Source: JAGOTP01 sp964443315
Lineage (GTDB): Bacteria; Patescibacteriota; Patescibacteriia; 2-12-FULL-60-25
Assembly (NCBI GenBank): GCA_964443315.1
Contig: CAYUCP010000046.1
Coordinates: 1 to 5,726, forward strand
DNA length: 5,726 bases
Reading direction: 5' to 3'
In this document: positions 4,120 through 5,726 of the stretch, one piece after another
Layout: each line of letters opens with the position of its first letter
Numbering within the stretch: the first letter of the stretch is position 1
Translations under genes and position numbers: made by a program
The notes under the pieces: model-generated
Database searches by the model: none
The model's input: the letters and a program-made list of their open reading frames with translations, nothing else
What the model was told of the DNA's origin: nothing

Positions 4120-5726
4120 TTAGAAGTCGAGATCTTTGACGTGCTTGGCGTTGGTCTGAATGAAGCGCTTACGAGGAGCAACGTCACTTCCCATCAAGAT
4201 GTCGAACATTTCGTCCGCTTTCTGTGCATCATCTACCGTAACACGTTTCATGAGACGGCGCTCTGGGTCCATCGTCGTTTCCCACAGCTGTTCGGCGTTC
4301 ATTTCCCCAAGACCTTTGTAGCGTTGGATATTGATTCCACCAACATTCATAACGCCTTCTGCATCTTCGCCCATTTGTGCCAGCATTTCGGTTACTTCCT
4401 CAGTCTTTTCTTCTGCTTGTTTCTTTCCACGAGCTACTGAGCGTTCTTCCTTCTTCTTTAACAATTCCTCAACGTTCTTATCACGCTCTTCGTCACTGAA
4501 GGCGTAACGAACATCCTTCCCACGCTGTAAACGGAAGAGTGGAGGCTGTGCGATATAAATGTTGCCGTTCGTAATGAGCGTTGGGAAATAGCGATAGAAC
4601 AAGGTCAACAGAAGCGTACGGATGTGGGCACCGTCGACGTCGGCATCTGTCATGATCACCACACGGCCATAGCGCAACTTGGACAGGTCGAACATCTCAC
4701 CAATGTTGGTACCAAGAGCGATAACGAGGTTTTTCACTTGTTCGTTGCCAAGCATCTTGTCGAGACGTGCACGCTCCACGTTCAAAATTTTTCCACGAAG
4801 CGGAAGAATCGCCTGGAAATCGCGGTTGCGACCCTGTTTCGCAGAACCTCCAGCGGAGTCTCCCTCAACAATATAGAGTTCACAGACAGATGGATCACGG
4901 TTGGCGCAGTCAGCAAGCTTCCCTGGAAGGGTCATGCCTTCAAGGACGCCTTTGCGAAGCACCGTGTCACGGGCAGCACGAGCCGCGGCACGAGCGCGCT
5001 GTGCCAACACACACTTTTCCAAAATCGCCTGACCATCACGTGGATGCTCCTCGAGAAAGGTGGCAAGCGCTTCACTCATCACAGACTCAACGGCGCCACG
5101 CACTTCTGGCGTACCAAGCTTCGCCTTCGTCTGTCCTTCGAACTGTGGTTCTGGATAACGAATCGAAATAACAGCGGTCAACCCCTCACGGACATCCTCA
5201 CCCGTAAGGTTATCGTCCTTTTCTTTCAAGAACCCCTTGGTACGAGCGTAGCTGTTCAAGACACGCGTCAGCGCGGCGCGGAAGCCTTGGACGTGGGTAC
5301 CACCTTCTGGGTTGGTGATGTTGTTCGTGAACGCGTAGAGTGTTTCCGAATAGTCGTCGGTGTATTGCAAGGCAATCGACACTTCTGACTTCTCAACTTG
5401 CTTTTCGACAAAGAAAATATTCTCGTGCTTTGGCTGTTTTTTGTGGTTCAAAAAGCGCGCGTACGAGACAACGCCGCCCTCAAAGTAAAAGCCGTAGACA
5501 TTGTGCAAACCTTCCTCACGCTTATCGATGACGGACAAGCGGATGCCTTTCGTCAAATAACACTGCTGGCGGTAGTGATCGAGAATGCGCTGGTGATCCA
5601 TCGCGATCCCATCGGTGAAGATGGTTTTATCTGGATGGAAAATAACCGTTGTACCATGATTGTCGCTCTTACCAATCTTTTTGACGTCACCCTGGGACTT
5701 TCCGCATTTGTAGAACTGCTGATATT
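4120..5726 (-). CDS. gyrB: DNA gyrase subunit B, 5'-truncated by window edge
   Basis: ATPase and Toprim subunit of gyrase, which with GyrA introduces negative supercoils. The frame is open from the stop at 4120 to the window end, giving 534 visible residues; the N-terminal part of the ATPase domain is outside. The first visible residues (YQQFYKCGKSQGDVKKIG, then HGTTVIFHPD) are late GHKL domain, so the ATG at 5601 is internal. The transducer domain follows, with GGTHVQGF (141-148) and the ATP-contacting QTK lysine (about 200). Toprim carries EGDSAGGSAKQGRNR (287-301), PLRGKILNVE and the metal-binding TDADVDG (359-365). The tail contains INIQRYKGLGEMNAEQLWETTMDP. About 30-35 extra charged, coiled-coil-like residues lie between the Toprim core and the tail (about 410-460). 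PLRGK has Arg where E. coli has Lys447, common in other bacteria. ParE is less likely, given the overall resemblance to GyrB. Confidence 0.95.
   Translation of the reverse strand, partial: YQQFYKCGKSQGDVKKIGKSDNHGTTVIFHPDKTIFTDGIAMDHQRILDHYRQQCYLTKGIRLSVIDKREEGLHNVYGFYFEGGVVSYARFLNHKKQPKHENIFFVEKQVEKSEVSIALQYTDDYSETLYAFTNNITNPEGGTHVQGFRAALTRVLNSYARTKGFLKEKDDNLTGEDVREGLTAVISIRYPEPQFEGQTKAKLGTPEVRGAVESVMSEALATFLEEHPRDGQAILEKCVLAQRARAAARAARDTVLRKGVLEGMTLPGKLADCANRDPSVCELYIVEGDSAGGSAKQGRNRDFQAILPLRGKILNVERARLDKMLGNEQVKNLVIALGTNIGEMFDLSKLRYGRVVIMTDADVDGAHIRTLLLTLFYRYFPTLITNGNIYIAQPPLFRLQRGKDVRYAFSDEERDKNVEELLKKKEERSVARGKKQAEEKTEEVTEMLAQMGEDAEGVMNVGGINIQRYKGLGEMNAEQLWETTMDPERRLMKRVTVDDAQKADEMFDILMGSDVAPRKRFIQTNAKHVKDLDF

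Noticed and set aside
4624..5388. 254-residue plus-strand frame within gyrB
   Set aside because: Antisense to an unmistakable GyrB coding sequence.

Overview
The window looks like a chromosomal segment of a small-genome bacterium, most likely of the candidate phyla radiation (Patescibacteria). The basis is a combination of signals: a CTC-type ribosomal protein L25, gyrB followed directly by a TrmB-like regulator, several short orphan proteins and moderate base composition in the housekeeping genes. Phylum is inference. TAA, TAG and TGA all act as stops, which argues against the lineages that recode UGA.

Right end (3327-5726, minus strand): a 5'-truncated gyrB and, 25 bases after its stop, a TrmB-family HTH regulator, probably one transcription unit. 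Left end (52-1196, minus strand): a small zinc-ribbon protein followed by rplY (L25), with a hairpin between them and another after rplY.

Between these blocks lies an accessory island (about 1200-3326) of different character. Two minus-strand membrane-protein genes (1625-2185, then 1379-1615) have very strong G/C preference at third codon positions and good ribosome-binding sites. A near-consensus extended -10 promoter at 2287-2314 drives them. A sharply AT-rich spacer (about 2276-2500) separates this promoter from a divergent plus-strand promoter at 2472-2500. That second promoter leads into a structured leader, a 47-residue peptide gene (2635-2778) and then about 500 bases of very GC-rich DNA (2779-3284).

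That last stretch lacks codon periodicity but holds a near-continuous series of short perfect hairpins. I read it as a candidate structured non-coding RNA, possibly one transcript with the peptide. The arrangement of divergent membrane operon, small Gly/Cys peptide and structured RNA is the part of the window most likely to be undescribed. Its function cannot be stated from sequence alone.
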